Below are positions 9,918-19,895 of a DNA stretch of 64,000 nt, piece by piece. Each line of letters opens with the position of its first letter. The stretch's first letter is position 1. The notes below the pieces were generated by a model, which worked only from the letters and a program-made list of their open reading frames with translations, was not told the DNA's origin and made no database searches. Made by a program: the position numbers and the translations under genes. Origin of the DNA: Clostridium sp. (GTDB taxonomy: Bacteria; Bacillota; Clostridia; Clostridiales; Clostridiaceae); contig JARIDB010000116.1 in assembly GCA_029257045.1 (NCBI GenBank), positions 24,457 through 88,456 of the forward strand, written 5' to 3'.

Positions 9918-10334
9918 TTATTTATTACTTAGCCTATCTAAATATCCTTGTAATATATAAATTGCTGCAATTTTATCCACTATTTTCTTTCTTTTAGCTC
10001 TAGATAAATCTGCTTCTATCATAGCTTTATGTGCTGCAACAGTTGTTAATCTCTCATCCCACATTTCTATTTCTAGCTTTAGGGCTTCTTTTATTTGTTC
10101 TGAAAACTTAATGACTTTTTCTCCAGAATCTCCTATAGTTCCATTCATATTTTTAGGCAATCCAACAACTATAGATTCAACAGAATATTCATTACAAATT
10201 TTTCTTATTTCTTCAATATCCTGTTCTTTTTTTGTTCTTTTTATGGTAGTAATGCCTTGAGCTGTCCATCCTAATGGATCACTTATAGCTACTCCAATGG
10301 TCTTAGAACCTACATCTAAACCTAGTATTCTCAT
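9918..10334 (-). CDS. ruvX: Putative Holliday junction resolvase / pre-16S rRNA nuclease YqgF
   Basis: 138 residues with an RNase H-like fold. The first catalytic aspartate is in [14 protein letters not shown] (Asp7), a conserved DERLTT block lies in the middle, and the last acidic residue is in [11 protein letters not shown]. The family was named for Holliday junction resolvases. Biochemical work on E. coli YqgF supports a role in 16S rRNA 5' end maturation. AAGGAG precedes the ATG. The hairpin at 10358-10383, just after the ireB-like gene, could partly terminate before this gene. Confidence 0.93.
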   Translation of the reverse strand: MRILGLDVGSKTIGVAISDPLGWTAQGITTIKRTKKEQDIEEIRKICNEYSVESIVVGLPKNMNGTIGDSGEKVIKFSEQIKEALKLEIEMWDERLTTVAAHKAMIEADLSRAKRKKIVDKIAAIYILQGYLDRLSNK

Positions 10335-10357
10335 TAACTTCTCCTTATATTATAAAA

Positions 10358-10383
10358 AAAGTGCCCGTATAAACGGGCACTTT
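10358..10383 (-). terminator. Hairpin with T-run right after the IreB-like gene
   Basis: GTGCCCGT and ACGGGCAC form a GC-rich stem with a four-base loop, extended by A/T pairs and followed by seven T on the minus strand. It touches the stop codon of the IreB-like gene. It is strong by appearance, yet ruvX begins only 24 bases later, so it may be an attenuator that sets stoichiometry. Confidence 0.75.
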
Positions 10384-10641
10384 CTATTTTATTTCTAAAT
10401 AAGATTTCATAACTTCTTCAAGAATTTCATCTCTTTCAAGTTTTCTTAATAAAGCCCTTGCTCCGTTGTAGCTTGTAATGTAAGAAGGGTCACCTGAAAT
10501 AAGATATCCCACTAATTGGTTAATTGGATTATAACCTTTTTCTTTTAACGCATTGTAAACATCTGTCATAATTGACTTTGTTAAGTCTTCCTTGTTGATG
10601 TTTAAGTTGAATTGCATTGTTTGATCTAAGTTATTATTCAT
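10384..10641 (-). CDS. IreB family regulatory phosphoprotein (DUF965)
   Basis: 85 residues, matching the small conserved IreB/YrzL family ([42 protein letters not shown]). In Enterococcus, IreB is phosphorylated by the PASTA kinase IreK on N-terminal threonines and affects cephalosporin tolerance. A comparable threonine is visible in the N-terminal DQTMQF segment (Thr8). Its translation start is odd: the only good ribosome binding site lies 22 bases upstream, with a small hairpin between. It is probably first in an operon with ruvX, the DUF1292 gene and the fur-type gene. Confidence 0.9.
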   Translation of the reverse strand: MNNNLDQTMQFNLNINKEDLTKSIMTDVYNALKEKGYNPINQLVGYLISGDPSYITSYNGARALLRKLERDEILEEVMKSYLEIK

Positions 10642-10647
10642 ACAATC

Positions 10648-10672
10648 GCTGCTAATTGCAGCCCACCCCCTT
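10648..10672 (-). promoter_or_regulatory. Shine-Dalgarno plus hairpin spacer in front of the IreB-like gene
   Basis: AAGGGGGTG (10664-10672) lies 22 bases before the ATG at 10641, too far for normal initiation. Between them, GCTGC and GCAGC (10648-10662) can form a hairpin with a five-base loop. Folding removes 15 bases and leaves an effective spacing of about seven. Confidence 0.55.
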
Positions 10673-10781
10673 ACTTAATATTTAATTTATATTAATGTAT
10701 CTAATACTATTCTATCACTTTTTTGGTTTTTTATTCATAAGTTAATAATTCAATTATAAACTATTAACTTCTAAAAGTACA

Positions 10782-13421
10782 CTATTTTAATAAAGAATCT
10801 ACAACTAAGTAAGATTTTTCTATAGCTTCACTTATTTTTTCAGGGTTTTTACCACCAGCTTGAGCCATATCCGGTCTTCCACCGCCACCGCCACCAACGA
10901 CGGATGCAACTTCCTTAATTATCTTTCCACAATGCACGCCCTTTTCTACAGCATCTTTTGTAGCCATAGCAATTAGATTAACTTTTCCTTCTGCATTACT
11001 TAATAAAATTACAACCCCACTTGAAATCTTATTTCTTATTTTATCACCTAAATCTCTTAGCGAATTGGCATCTACTCCGTCAATTGAGTAAGCTACAACC
11101 TTTATTCCTTTAATTTCCTTTGCTCCTTCTATAATTTCATTTTCCGACCCATTAGTAAGCTTTTTCTTAAGTTCTGATATCTCTTTATCTTTTTCTTTAA
11201 TTTCTAAACCTTGAGAAGATATTTTCTTGACTATATCTTTTTCTGCACATTTAAGGGTTATACACACTTCTTTTAATATTTCTTGTTTCTCTTCCATAAA
11301 CTTAATTGCATTACTTGCTGTAACTGCTTCTATTCTTCTTATTCCTGCAGCAACTCCAGTTTCAGAAACTATTTTAAACATCCCAATTTCTCCCGAATTA
11401 ATTACATGAGTTCCACCACATAATTCCCTTGAAAAATCACCAACACTCACCACTCTAACTTTGTCTCCATATTTATCATCAAATAAAGCCATAGCACCTG
11501 AACTTTTAGCCTCTTCTAAAGTCATTAAGTTTGTATCTACAGTAAATACTTCCATTATTTTATCATTAACTAGTTTTTCAACAATTTCAATTTCTTCTAA
11601 AGTTAAAGCTTTAAAATGGGCAAAATCAAATCTTAGTCTTTCATCGTCTACATAAGAACCAGCTTGATTTACATGTTTACCCACAATCTCTTTTAAAGCT
11701 TCATGCAGCATATGAGTTGCAGTATGATTCTTTGCAATGTTTCTTCTTCTTATTTTATCTACTGATAATGTAGCCTCTTCTTTTGCTTTAATAACTCCTT
11801 CAGTAACTTTTACATAATGAATCGTTTTTCCACCTATGTTTTTCTTAGTTTCATAAACATAAGCTTCTCCAGTAGAAGTCTTTATAACACCTCTATCTCC
11901 TACTTGACCACCCATTTCTGCATAAAAGACAGTTTTATCTGTAACTACATATCCTTTTTCTCCTACCGTTAATTTGTCTCTAAAATCATCATTATCTGCC
12001 AACACTAAAATATTCCCTTTAGTTTCTAAGTTTGAATATCCTATAAATTCAGTATTTATATCTTTATCTATCTTATTTACTGGACTTTCATCACTACCCA
12101 TGTAAGAAGTTTCTCCTCTTGCATTTCTAGCTCTTTGTCTTTGTTCTTCCATTTCTGTTTTAAAAGAATCCTTGTCTACAGTCATTTCTTTTTCTTCTAA
12201 AATTTCTTCTGTAAGTTCAATTGGGAATCCATAGGTGTCATATAACTTAAAAGCTTTTTCACCTTTCAATACTTTTTCCTTATTATTTTTCATCTCTTCA
12301 ATATAATCATTTAATATATTCATTCCTGAATCTATAGTTTCATTAAATCTTTCTTCTTCAAGAGATACTATTTTTTCAATATATTCTTTATTTTCAACTA
12401 ATTGTCCATAAGCAACTTTATAATTTTCTACTACAGACTCAACTATTTCAGTTAAGAATAATCCTTTAATTCCAAGTAGCCTTCCATGTCTTGCTGCTCT
12501 TCTAAGTAATCTTCTTAAAACATAACCTCTACCTTCATTACTTGGTTGAACACCATCAGATATAAGAATTGTTACTGATTTTACGTGATCAGTTATTATC
12601 CTTAATGATATATCTTTATTTTTATCTTCTCCATATTTTATATTCGCAAGATCTGCAACCTTTGATAAAATGTTTTTAACAGTATCTACTTCAAATATAT
12701 TATCTACACCTTGCATTATAGTTGCTATTCTTTCAAGTCCCATACCTGTATCGATATTTGGATTAGCTAATTTATTGTAATTTCCCTCTTCATCTTTATC
12801 AAATTGAGTAAATACTAAATTCCAAAATTCAACTATTATATCTTCATCAGCTGCTTTTAAAAACTCATCAACCGTTGTAACTACTCCGTTACCTCTATCA
12901 AAATGAATTTCAGTACAAGGTCCACAAGGGCCTACTCCAATTTCCCAAAAGTTATCATCTTTTCCTAGTCTAAATATTCTCTTTGGATCTACATCTGTTT
13001 TATTACACCATATATCAAAAGCTTCATCATCTTCTAAATATATAGTTACATAAAGTTTGTCTTTAGGTATTTGTAATGTTTCAGTTATAAATTCCCAAGC
13101 CCATGGAATAATTTCTTCTTTAAAATAATCTCCAAAAGAAAAATTTCCAAGCATTTCAAAAAAGGTACCATGCCTTGAAGTCTTACCTACATTTTCTATA
13201 TCACCTGTTCTAATACATTTTTGACAAGTTGTGATTCTATTTCTTGGTGGAGTTTGAACTCCTGTAAAATAAGGTTTTAAAGGTGCCATCCCTGCATTTA
13301 TCAATAATAATGACTTATCATTTTTAGGAACTAGTGGAAAACTATCCAACCTTAAATGTCCTTTTGATTCAAAAAACCTTAAATATTCTTCTCTTAATTC
13401 ATTTAATCCCATGTATTTCAT
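10782..13421 (-). CDS. alaS: Alanyl-tRNA synthetase
   Basis: 879 residues, full length. The order is a class II catalytic core ([22 protein letters not shown]), tRNA-recognition region, editing domain with HTATHML at about residue 565 and CGGTH at about 667 (zinc and editing centre), coiled coil, and C-Ala domain ending in [15 protein letters not shown]. It charges tRNA-Ala and clears mischarged Ser and Gly. It is controlled by an alanine T-box leader and a consensus promoter upstream. About 140 bases separate it from the IreB-like gene. Confidence 0.97.
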   Translation of the reverse strand: MKYMGLNELREEYLRFFESKGHLRLDSFPLVPKNDKSLLLINAGMAPLKPYFTGVQTPPRNRITTCQKCIRTGDIENVGKTSRHGTFFEMLGNFSFGDYFKEEIIPWAWEFITETLQIPKDKLYVTIYLEDDEAFDIWCNKTDVDPKRIFRLGKDDNFWEIGVGPCGPCTEIHFDRGNGVVTTVDEFLKAADEDIIVEFWNLVFTQFDKDEEGNYNKLANPNIDTGMGLERIATIMQGVDNIFEVDTVKNILSKVADLANIKYGEDKNKDISLRIITDHVKSVTILISDGVQPSNEGRGYVLRRLLRRAARHGRLLGIKGLFLTEIVESVVENYKVAYGQLVENKEYIEKIVSLEEERFNETIDSGMNILNDYIEEMKNNKEKVLKGEKAFKLYDTYGFPIELTEEILEEKEMTVDKDSFKTEMEEQRQRARNARGETSYMGSDESPVNKIDKDINTEFIGYSNLETKGNILVLADNDDFRDKLTVGEKGYVVTDKTVFYAEMGGQVGDRGVIKTSTGEAYVYETKKNIGGKTIHYVKVTEGVIKAKEEATLSVDKIRRRNIAKNHTATHMLHEALKEIVGKHVNQAGSYVDDERLRFDFAHFKALTLEEIEIVEKLVNDKIMEVFTVDTNLMTLEEAKSSGAMALFDDKYGDKVRVVSVGDFSRELCGGTHVINSGEIGMFKIVSETGVAAGIRRIEAVTASNAIKFMEEKQEILKEVCITLKCAEKDIVKKISSQGLEIKEKDKEISELKKKLTNGSENEIIEGAKEIKGIKVVAYSIDGVDANSLRDLGDKIRNKISSGVVILLSNAEGKVNLIAMATKDAVEKGVHCGKIIKEVASVVGGGGGGRPDMAQAGGKNPEKISEAIEKSYLVVDSLLK

Positions 13422-13461
13422 ATTATTACCTCCATATGATTATAATTTTCTTACTTCAACA

Positions 13462-13499
13462 TAAAAAAGCCTTCATCCCTGAAAACAAGGGACGAAAGC
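13462..13499 (-). terminator. T-box terminator hairpin upstream of alaS
   Basis: On the minus strand GCTTTCGTCCCT and AGGGATGAAGGC form a stem with two small mismatches, followed by six T. It lies directly after the conserved T-box sequence, which would compete with it by forming the antiterminator. Confidence 0.85.
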
Positions 13500-13673
13500 G
13501 TAAGTTCCGTGGTACCACCCTAATTATGTATAAATACATCACTTAGTTAATTACAGCTCAAAGATAGCTTCAAAATATTTTCTATAAGAAGGTTTCACCA
13601 ACCCCTTCGTCTCTTTATATAGAATAAAATTCCTACTCATTCTTATCATCGCTAATATTAAATTTTAATTTCT
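13462..13673 (-). ncRNA. Alanine-specific T-box riboswitch (alaS leader)
   Basis: The conserved T-box AGGGTGGTACCACGG is at 13507-13521 on the minus strand, followed by a terminator. Upstream is a stem I region with an AGTAGGAA (AGTA) element near 13634-13641. The likely specifier is GCT (13566-13568) in the context GAAGCTATC, an alanine codon. Uncharged tRNA-Ala would pair with the specifier and the T-box, favour the antiterminator and turn on alaS. The leader start is inferred from the promoter at 13680-13708. Confidence 0.93.
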
Positions 13674-13679
13674 CATTAA

Positions 13680-13708
13680 ATTATATGGTAACCCCCTTAT
13701 AATGTCAA
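13680..13708 (-). promoter_or_regulatory. Consensus sigma-A promoter for the alaS T-box transcript
   Basis: TTGACA (13703-13708), a 17-base spacer, and TATAAT (13680-13685). Both hexamers are perfect consensus, which fits a gene regulated by antitermination rather than by initiation. Confidence 0.9.
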
Positions 13709-13714
13709 TATTTT

Positions 13715-14746
13715 TTAAAATAAGTAATCGTTTATATCATCGTATATAACTTTAATTATTACTCCAATAGGCACTACAATTATCATACCCATTATTCCGC
13801 CAAATTTTTCTCCAATTAAAAGTAATATAATAATTACAATAGGATGCATATTTGTACAATCTCCTGTTATTTTAGGAGCTAATATATCACCTTCAATTTG
13901 TTGAATTAAAAACATAAAAAACAAAGTATATAACCCCTTTTTAGGATCATCTATTAAAGCTACAATAACTGCTGGAATACTTCCTAATATAGGTCCAAAA
14001 TAAGGAATTATATTAAATATTCCATTAATAATTGCAAGAGCTATGAAAAATTTTACATTTAGAAAAAATAAAGTTACTAATGTTAAAATACCAACTATAA
14101 AAGATAAAAATAATTGACTTATTATATATTTTGATAAAACCTTATCTATGTTTCCAATAATTTTTTTAATAATTATTCTATTTTTTGTAGGTAATATTAA
14201 AAGTATCTTATTATATATAACTTCACCATCTACTAGAAAATAGTAAGTTACTATAGGTAAAATTGCCAAGGATATAATACTTTCAAAATATGTAATAAGA
14301 TTATCTAATATATTTTCTGATATCTCCCTAAAAAAGAAATTTAATTTTTCACTTACCTCAATATATATCTTTTTAAAGAACTCGACATCATTTATTTTCA
14401 TCTTATACGCTATCTCCATAGCATATTTGTCAATACCATCTAATATATTACCTATACTGTTACTTTCTCTAAGTAAATTCGGAATAAACTTATATACAAA
14501 AGTAACCATTCCAAATAATATTATTAATATAACTATTATAGATGATGTTTTTTTGCTTAGTCTAAATCTATCTCTTATATAGTTTATTATTGGCTTTAAG
14601 CTATAAGATAAAATAAAACTTATAAAAAGAATATTTATTATAGAATTTATAATTTTACTTTTCAAATAAATAAATATTATTATAAAGACAACTAATGATA
14701 TTATGAAAGGTTTAATTATTTTCTTTATTTTATTATTATCTATCAT
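13715..14746 (-). CDS. AI-2E family transporter (PerM/YdiK-like membrane protein)
   Basis: 343 residues with about seven to eight membrane segments, and a central soluble region at about 90-140 between the first and second groups. The C-terminal FNIIPYFGPILGSIPAVIVAL and DILAPKITG segments are typical of the AI-2E/PerM family. The family includes exporters and sodium/proton antiporters, and the substrate here is unknown. It overlaps the upstream PRC-barrel gene by four bases (ATGA), so the two are translationally coupled. The alaS promoter lies 7 bases beyond its stop. Confidence 0.88.
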   Translation of the reverse strand: MIDNNKIKKIIKPFIISLVVFIIIFIYLKSKIINSIINILFISFILSYSLKPIINYIRDRFRLSKKTSSIIVILIILFGMVTFVYKFIPNLLRESNSIGNILDGIDKYAMEIAYKMKINDVEFFKKIYIEVSEKLNFFFREISENILDNLITYFESIISLAILPIVTYYFLVDGEVIYNKILLILPTKNRIIIKKIIGNIDKVLSKYIISQLFLSFIVGILTLVTLFFLNVKFFIALAIINGIFNIIPYFGPILGSIPAVIVALIDDPKKGLYTLFFMFLIQQIEGDILAPKITGDCTNMHPIVIIILLLIGEKFGGIMGMIIVVPIGVIIKVIYDDINDYLF

Positions 14747-15222
14747 TCTTTTTTACTTCTAGGCAAACTTTTTAACTTTACCTCTTCACTTCCTTTATAT
14801 AAGACAAAGTCTTCACCTAAAATGCAATTTTTTAGAAGTAGAATTTCCTTTCCCTTAAACATTTTATCAAATATTCCAGAACTCATTGTAAGGCCTTTTA
14901 TTGAAAAATCTTCTTTTTCTATTATCAATTCTTCAAGAACTCCTTTCATAACATTTTTCTTATCCTTTATATCCATATCTTTAATAGCTTTAAATGGAAT
15001 ACCTGTTTTAAAGTTTAAAGCTTTAGCTATAATCACTTCTTCCATTGAAATAATATCTTCTTTTTTAACAAAGTTTTTTTTACTAAATTTAAAGAAATTT
15101 GATATAGAAAATCCTTCTACTTTTTCCTTGTAAAAATCAATATATATATCATCAACAGTTCCTAGATACTTTCCCTTTGTATCATAAACCTTCAATAAGT
15201 AAAAATCTTTACTCTTAATCAC
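14743..15222 (-). CDS. PRC-barrel domain protein
   Basis: 159 residues, soluble. The N-terminal part (DFYLLKVYDTKGKYLGTVDDIYIDFYKEKVEGFSIS) fits a PRC-barrel, a small beta domain seen in RimM and in photosynthetic and sporulation-related proteins (YlmC/YrrD-like). A second, weaker repeat may occupy residues about 80-140. The function is unknown. The four-base overlap with the AI-2E family gene suggests that they act together. An AAGGGGGAG site precedes the ATG. Confidence 0.75.
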   Translation of the reverse strand: MIKSKDFYLLKVYDTKGKYLGTVDDIYIDFYKEKVEGFSISNFFKFSKKNFVKKEDIISMEEVIIAKALNFKTGIPFKAIKDMDIKDKKNVMKGVLEELIIEKEDFSIKGLTMSSGIFDKMFKGKEILLLKNCILGEDFVLYKGSEEVKLKSLPRSKKE

Positions 15223-15274
15223 AACTACTCCCCCTTATAGAATTTACTTATATTATTTCCATAAAGAGCAAAAA

Positions 15275-15302
15275 AAATCCTCATATTTCTATGAGAATTT
15301 TA
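15275..15302 (-). terminator. Terminator after mnmA
   Basis: AAAATTCTCAT and ATGAGGATTTT (one G-U) flank a six-base loop on the minus strand, followed by a run of T. It ends the isc-mnmA operon. Confidence 0.8.
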
Positions 15303-15306
15303 TAAA

Positions 15307-16389
15307 TTAAATTATTTCTTCTATGATTCCGCCTCCAACTACAATATTTCCATTATAAAATACAACAGATTGCCCTTTTGTAATAGCTCTTTGTTTTTCT
15401 TTAAAAGAAACCCTAACTCTTCCATCTTCTAAAGGTGTAATTGTGCATTCGGAAGGTATAGCCTGATATCTAACCTTAGCTGTAACAGTTATTTCTTCTT
15501 CTAATTTTTCAAAAGGAATAAAATTAATATCTTTAGCTATTAAGTCTGTTTTAAACACATCATCTTCAGAACCAAGTACCACTTCATTTTTTGCCGCATT
15601 AATATTAGTAACAAAAACAGGCATTCCAAAAGCCATTCCTAGACCTCTTCTTTGTCCTATCGTATAGTAAACTATACCTTTGTGTTTTCCTAATATCTTA
15701 CCAGTCTTATCCACAAAGTTTCCCTCTCTAACACCATTTGGTCTTGCTTTACTAATAAAATTACCATGATTATTATCTGTTACAAAACAAATCTCTTCAC
15801 TATCTTTTTTATTGTGAACTGCAAGACCTATTTCCTTTGCAATTTCTCTTATTTTATCTTTAGTATATTCCCCACAAGGCATTAAAGTTTCACTTAATTG
15901 TTCTTGAGTAAAATTATATAAAGCATATGTTTGATCCTTTTTATCATCATCAGCTCTAATTAAAAGGTATCTGCCATTATCATCTTTTTTAATTTTTGCA
16001 TAGTGACCAGTAGCTACATAATCAGCCCCTATACCTTTAACTCTTCTTAAAAATTCATCAAATTTAATATGTTTATTACATGCAATACATGGGTTAGGTG
16101 TTTTTCCTTCCATATATTCTTCTACAAAATAATCTATAACCTTTTCTTTAAAGGATTCCTTAAAATTAAGTACATAAAAGGGAATTCCAAGTTTATCAGC
16201 AACTCTTCTTGCATCTTCTACAGATGATAAAGAGCAGCATCCCCCTTCTCTCTCAACATAATCCTCTGCTTCATCATCAAAATGTTTCATAGTTACTCCA
16301 ATTACGTCGTAACCTTGTTCTTTTAAAAGATATGCTGCGACAGAACTATCAACTCCGCCACTCATACCTATAACTACTTTTTTACCCAT
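15307..16389 (-). CDS. mnmA: tRNA-specific 2-thiouridylase
   Basis: 360 residues. The PP-loop [12 protein letters not shown] is at residues 8-19. The catalytic cysteine pair is Cys101 (NPCIACNK) and Cys201 (EEICFVTD), matching the known MnmA spacing. The [13 protein letters not shown] block (50-62) is an insert seen in a clostridial subgroup. It makes 2-thiouridine at U34 of Lys, Glu and Gln tRNAs, taking sulfur from the IscS-type desulfurase encoded two genes upstream. It lies 8 bases after iscU, in one operon iscR-iscS-iscU-mnmA. Confidence 0.96.
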   Translation of the reverse strand: MGKKVVIGMSGGVDSSVAAYLLKEQGYDVIGVTMKHFDDEAEDYVEREGGCCSLSSVEDARRVADKLGIPFYVLNFKESFKEKVIDYFVEEYMEGKTPNPCIACNKHIKFDEFLRRVKGIGADYVATGHYAKIKKDDNGRYLLIRADDDKKDQTYALYNFTQEQLSETLMPCGEYTKDKIREIAKEIGLAVHNKKDSEEICFVTDNNHGNFISKARPNGVREGNFVDKTGKILGKHKGIVYYTIGQRRGLGMAFGMPVFVTNINAAKNEVVLGSEDDVFKTDLIAKDINFIPFEKLEEEITVTAKVRYQAIPSECTITPLEDGRVRVSFKEKQRAITKGQSVVFYNGNIVVGGGIIEEII

Positions 16390-16397
16390 TTTATATC

Positions 16398-16835
16398 CTA
16401 CTCTTCCCCATGAACATTACTATGTAATTCATCATGATTATGTTCACTAAAGTCCCAAAGTTCTAGGCCTTCATTTTTTCTGTAATCATTTATTGCTTTA
16501 TGTATAGCATCTTCAGCTAATACAGAGCAATGCATTTTCACTGCAGGAAGTCCATCTAAGGCTTCTGCAACTGCTTTGTTTGATAGTCTCCAAGCCTCTT
16601 CTACTGTTTTACCTTTTATTAATTCTGTAGCCATTGATGATGAAGCAATTGCTGACCCACATCCAAAGGTTTTAAATTTAACATCTTTTATAATGTTTTC
16701 TTCAATTTTTAAATAGACCTTCATTATATCTCCACATTTAGCGTTTCCAACTTCCCCTATTCCATTGGCGTCTATAATTTCTCCAACATTTCTAGGATTT
16801 CTAAAGTGATCCATTACTTTGTCACTATACATCAT
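16398..16835 (-). CDS. iscU: Iron-sulfur cluster scaffold protein IscU/NifU-like
   Basis: 145 residues with the three scaffold cysteines Cys34 (NAKCGD), Cys59 (FGCGSA) and Cys103 ([10 protein letters not shown]). It receives sulfur from the adjacent cysteine desulfurase and assembles clusters. Its first codons overlap the 3' end of iscS by 11 bases. Two consecutive ATGs are possible starts; the first is used. The C-terminal extension is rich in His and acidic residues ([15 protein letters not shown]), an unusual tail that might bind metal. This last point is inference. Confidence 0.94.
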   Translation of the reverse strand: MMYSDKVMDHFRNPRNVGEIIDANGIGEVGNAKCGDIMKVYLKIEENIIKDVKFKTFGCGSAIASSSMATELIKGKTVEEAWRLSNKAVAEALDGLPAVKMHCSVLAEDAIHKAINDYRKNEGLELWDFSEHNHDELHSNVHGEE

Positions 16836-18018
16836 AACTTTTTCTCCCTTCTTTTAAGTAGTCTTCCCATAATGGAGACATATTTCTAAGTCTTTCTATT
16901 ATTGGTGGTACTACTTCTAACACATAATTTACATCCTCTTCACTTGAAGAATCACCTAAAGTTAGTCTTAAAGAACCATGAGCTAATTCATGAGGAAGTC
17001 CTATAGCTAAAAGCACATGAGATGGATCTAATGATCCTGATGTACATGCACTTCCACTTGATCCGCATACACCTTCAAAGTCTAGCGATAATAGTATAGA
17101 TTCCCCCTCGATAAACTCAAAAGTTATATTTGAGTTTCCAGGTAATCTTTTCTCTCCACTTGGTCCATTAAGTCTAGTATGCGGAACTTTCAACAGTCCT
17201 TCTATTAATCTATCTCTAAGTTTTATTAGATTATTATTATGTTCTTCTATATTTTCTGTAGCAATTTCTATAGCTTTTCCAAGGCCAACTATTGAAGGAG
17301 TATTTTCTGTTCCACCTCTTCTAGCCCTTTCTTGTCCACCACCATGAATAAGATTATCAATTCTTACGCCTTTTCTTATATAAAGAGCTCCTATTCCCTT
17401 AGGTCCATAAATTTTATGACCTGCTAGAGATAATAAATCTATATTCATATCCTTAACGTCAATATTAATATTACCTACAGCTTGAACTGCATCTGTATGG
17501 AATAGTACTTTTCTTTCCCTACATATTTCACCTATTTCTTTAACAGGTTGTATAGTACCTATTTCATTATTTGCAAACATAATTGAAACTAATACAGTTT
17601 TATCTGTAATAGCATTCTTTAATTCTTCTAAATTTATAAAACCTTCTTTATCTACATTTAAATAAGTAACTTCAAATCCATTCTTTTCTAAATACTCGCA
17701 AGTATGTAAAATAGCATGATGTTCTATTTTTGTAGTAATTATATGATTTCCTTTTTTATTATTCGCCTTAGCAATACCTTTTATTGCCCAGTTGTCAGCT
17801 TCTGATCCCCCCCCTGTAAAATAAACTTCATTTTGTTCACAGTTTAAAGCTTTAGCAACTCTATTTCTGGCCTTGTCAATTGCCATTTTAGTTTCTCTTG
17901 AAATACCATAAAAAGAAGATGGATTACCATACTTTTCAGTAAAGTATGGTATCATTTCATCTAAAACTTCCGGCTTTACATATGTAGTTGCTGCATAGTC
18001 CATATATACATTTCTCAT
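16825..18018 (-). CDS. iscS: Cysteine desulfurase
   Basis: 397 residues, PLP-dependent class V aminotransferase fold. The PLP lysine is Lys202 in [12 protein letters not shown], and the persulfide cysteine is Cys325 in [13 protein letters not shown], a short loop of the IscS/NifS type. It moves sulfur from cysteine to IscU for Fe-S clusters and to MnmA for tRNA thiolation, and both partners are encoded just downstream. It lies 5 bases after the iscR stop. Confidence 0.96.
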   Translation of the reverse strand: MRNVYMDYAATTYVKPEVLDEMIPYFTEKYGNPSSFYGISRETKMAIDKARNRVAKALNCEQNEVYFTGGGSEADNWAIKGIAKANNKKGNHIITTKIEHHAILHTCEYLEKNGFEVTYLNVDKEGFINLEELKNAITDKTVLVSIMFANNEIGTIQPVKEIGEICRERKVLFHTDAVQAVGNINIDVKDMNIDLLSLAGHKIYGPKGIGALYIRKGVRIDNLIHGGGQERARRGGTENTPSIVGLGKAIEIATENIEEHNNNLIKLRDRLIEGLLKVPHTRLNGPSGEKRLPGNSNITFEFIEGESILLSLDFEGVCGSSGSACTSGSLDPSHVLLAIGLPHELAHGSLRLTLGDSSSEEDVNYVLEVVPPIIERLRNMSPLWEDYLKEGRKSYDV

Positions 18019-18023
18019 ATCTG

Positions 18024-18473
18024 TTAACTCCTTTTTGCCATCCTTAAGAATCGGCTTTCTTCTTTCATATTTATATAGTCATCAACTATATCTTGAAGGG
18101 TTATATTTTCCATAACCTCATCTATACTGTTTTTAATTTTTTCCCACAATAACCTTGTAGCACAAAAATCTATATTATCGCATTCAGTACCTTCAATGCA
18201 TTCTGCAATTTCAACTGGTCCTTCTAATACATTCATAACATCAGCTACTGTTATATCTCTAGGTTCTCTATTTAATACATATCCACCTTGAGCACCTCTT
18301 ATACTTCTAATAAGTTCAGCTCTTCTTAATGGTGAAAATAATTGTTCTAAATAATATTCTGATATATTTTGTCTTTCAGATATTGTTTTTATAGAAACTG
18401 GTAAGTTTCCATAATGAATAGCAAGGTCTACCATTGCCTTAACACCGTATCTACCTTTAGTAGAAAGCTTCAT
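18024..18473 (-). CDS. iscR: Rrf2 family Fe-S regulator IscR
   Basis: 149 residues from the ATG at 18473. An in-frame GTG at 18482 lies inside the AAGAAGGTG ribosome binding site, so it is not used. An N-terminal winged helix is followed by Cys92, Cys98 and Cys104 ([14 protein letters not shown]), the same spacing as the [2Fe-2S] ligands of E. coli IscR. It senses cluster status and represses the isc operon. A GACTA-N6-TAGTC inverted repeat lies between its promoter and the gene and is a candidate operator. Confidence 0.94.
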   Translation of the reverse strand: MKLSTKGRYGVKAMVDLAIHYGNLPVSIKTISERQNISEYYLEQLFSPLRRAELIRSIRGAQGGYVLNREPRDITVADVMNVLEGPVEIAECIEGTECDNIDFCATRLLWEKIKNSIDEVMENITLQDIVDDYINMKEESRFLRMAKRS

Positions 18474-18495
18474 TTTATTCACCTTCTTTAATGTT

Positions 18496-18511
18496 GACTA
18501 TTTTACTAGTC
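18496..18511. promoter_or_regulatory. Candidate IscR operator
   Basis: GACTA-TTTTAC-TAGTC is a perfect five-base inverted repeat in the iscR 5' untranslated region, about 12 bases downstream of the -10 element. Its position fits autorepression. The match to a defined clostridial IscR motif was not tested. Confidence 0.45.
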
Positions 18512-18522
18512 TTTACTTTTAT

Positions 18523-18551
18523 ATATTATCAAATACATAATTTCATGTCAA
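18523..18551 (-). promoter_or_regulatory. Sigma-A promoter of the isc operon
   Basis: TTGACA (18546-18551) with a 17-base spacer to TAATAT (18523-18528) on the minus strand. The -35 is perfect consensus and the -10 is weaker. Confidence 0.65.
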
Positions 18552-18597
18552 TAATTGAAATCTTTAAATAAAGTTTTCAATTTAAATATTTAAATAT

Positions 18598-19875
18598 TTA
18601 ATCTTTTATAATTTTCCAATATTTTTTTATATTTTCTTCATACTTATTGTTTTGAGGTATATAATACTCTATTTTCATTAACTTTTCAGGCATATACTGT
18701 TGCTTCACATAATTATTATCATAATCATGTGGGTACTTATATATAGTTTTATTATATTTACTCTCATTTGTGTTTTTATCTAATAAATGACTTGGAATTC
18801 TTCCTACATCCATATTATTTAAGTCTTCTAAAGCTCTATCTATGGCTAAATAAGCAGAATTTGATTTTGGTGCCGTTGCTAATAATATTGTCGCTTCAGC
18901 AAGAGGTATTCTAGCCTCAGGAAAACCTACCATTAAAGCAGTATCTACACAAGCCTTAACAATTGAAATACCTTGAGGATAAGCAAGCCCTACATCCTCT
19001 GAGGCAATTACTAAAAGTCTTCTGCAGATAGAGTTTATATCTCCACTTTTAATAAGTCTAGCTAATGCATGAATACTTGCATCTGCATCTGATCCTCTAA
19101 TACTTTTTTGAAGATAGCTTAAAGAATTATAATGGCTGTCCCCGTCTTTATCATAATTAGTAATAGTACTTATATTAAAGTTTAATAAATCTTCTAAAAT
19201 AATATTAATTTCTTTAATATTTACTCTATATTTTGAATTAAAAGCAAGTTCTAAAACATTTAAAGCTCTTCTCATATCTCCAGATGATATTTCGCTTATA
19301 TAAGTTAAACTCTCTTTAGATATTTCAATTTTAATATCATACTCTTTTTCATATAGTTCTACTCCTCTTTCTATACCAGAAATAATATCTTGAGTATTTA
19401 GAGCCTTAAGTTCAATTAATATACTTCTACTTAATACAGCCTTAAATATTGTGAAATTTGCATTTTCCGTAGTACTGCCTATAAGTGTAATATCACCATT
19501 TTCAATATATTTTAATAAAATTTGTTGAACCTTTTTATTTAAATAATGAATTTCATCAATATATAGTATTATTCCATTTAAAGCCTCAAAGGTTCCTATT
19601 TTGTCAATGACATCTTTAATTTCTTCAGTATTTGTTGTTGTTCCATTTATCATGTAAAGAGTCTTGTTACTTTCTTTAGCAAGAATCCTAGCTATTGTAG
19701 TTTTTCCTGTTCCTGGTGGCCCAACTAAAATAATATTTGGAATTATCTTTGAATCTATTATATTATTTAAAACCTTACCTTTTCCAACTACATGTTTCTG
19801 TCCAAAAACCTCTTCAATATTCTTAGGTCTAAGCTTATCTGCTAAAGGTCTCCCTTTATCTTTATTTATATCCAA
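18598..19875 (-). CDS. rarA: Replication-associated recombination protein A (RarA/MgsA) AAA ATPase
   Basis: 425 residues. Walker A GPPGTGKTT is at 52-60, Walker B LYIDEIH is near 105, and sensor 1 is GSTTENANF. The C-terminal MgsA tetramerisation domain contains SYLQKSIRGSDADASIHALARLI and ASEDVGLAYPQG. It is a clamp-loader-like ATPase acting at stalled replication forks. It lies 20 bases downstream of the lipoprotein gene and may share its transcript. Confidence 0.94.
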   Translation of the reverse strand: MDINKDKGRPLADKLRPKNIEEVFGQKHVVGKGKVLNNIIDSKIIPNIILVGPPGTGKTTIARILAKESNKTLYMINGTTTNTEEIKDVIDKIGTFEALNGIILYIDEIHYLNKKVQQILLKYIENGDITLIGSTTENANFTIFKAVLSRSILIELKALNTQDIISGIERGVELYEKEYDIKIEISKESLTYISEISSGDMRRALNVLELAFNSKYRVNIKEINIILEDLLNFNISTITNYDKDGDSHYNSLSYLQKSIRGSDADASIHALARLIKSGDINSICRRLLVIASEDVGLAYPQGISIVKACVDTALMVGFPEARIPLAEATILLATAPKSNSAYLAIDRALEDLNNMDVGRIPSHLLDKNTNESKYNKTIYKYPHDYDNNYVKQQYMPEKLMKIEYYIPQNNKYEENIKKYWKIIKD

Positions 19876-19895
19876 AACAATCCCCCTCTTCCACT

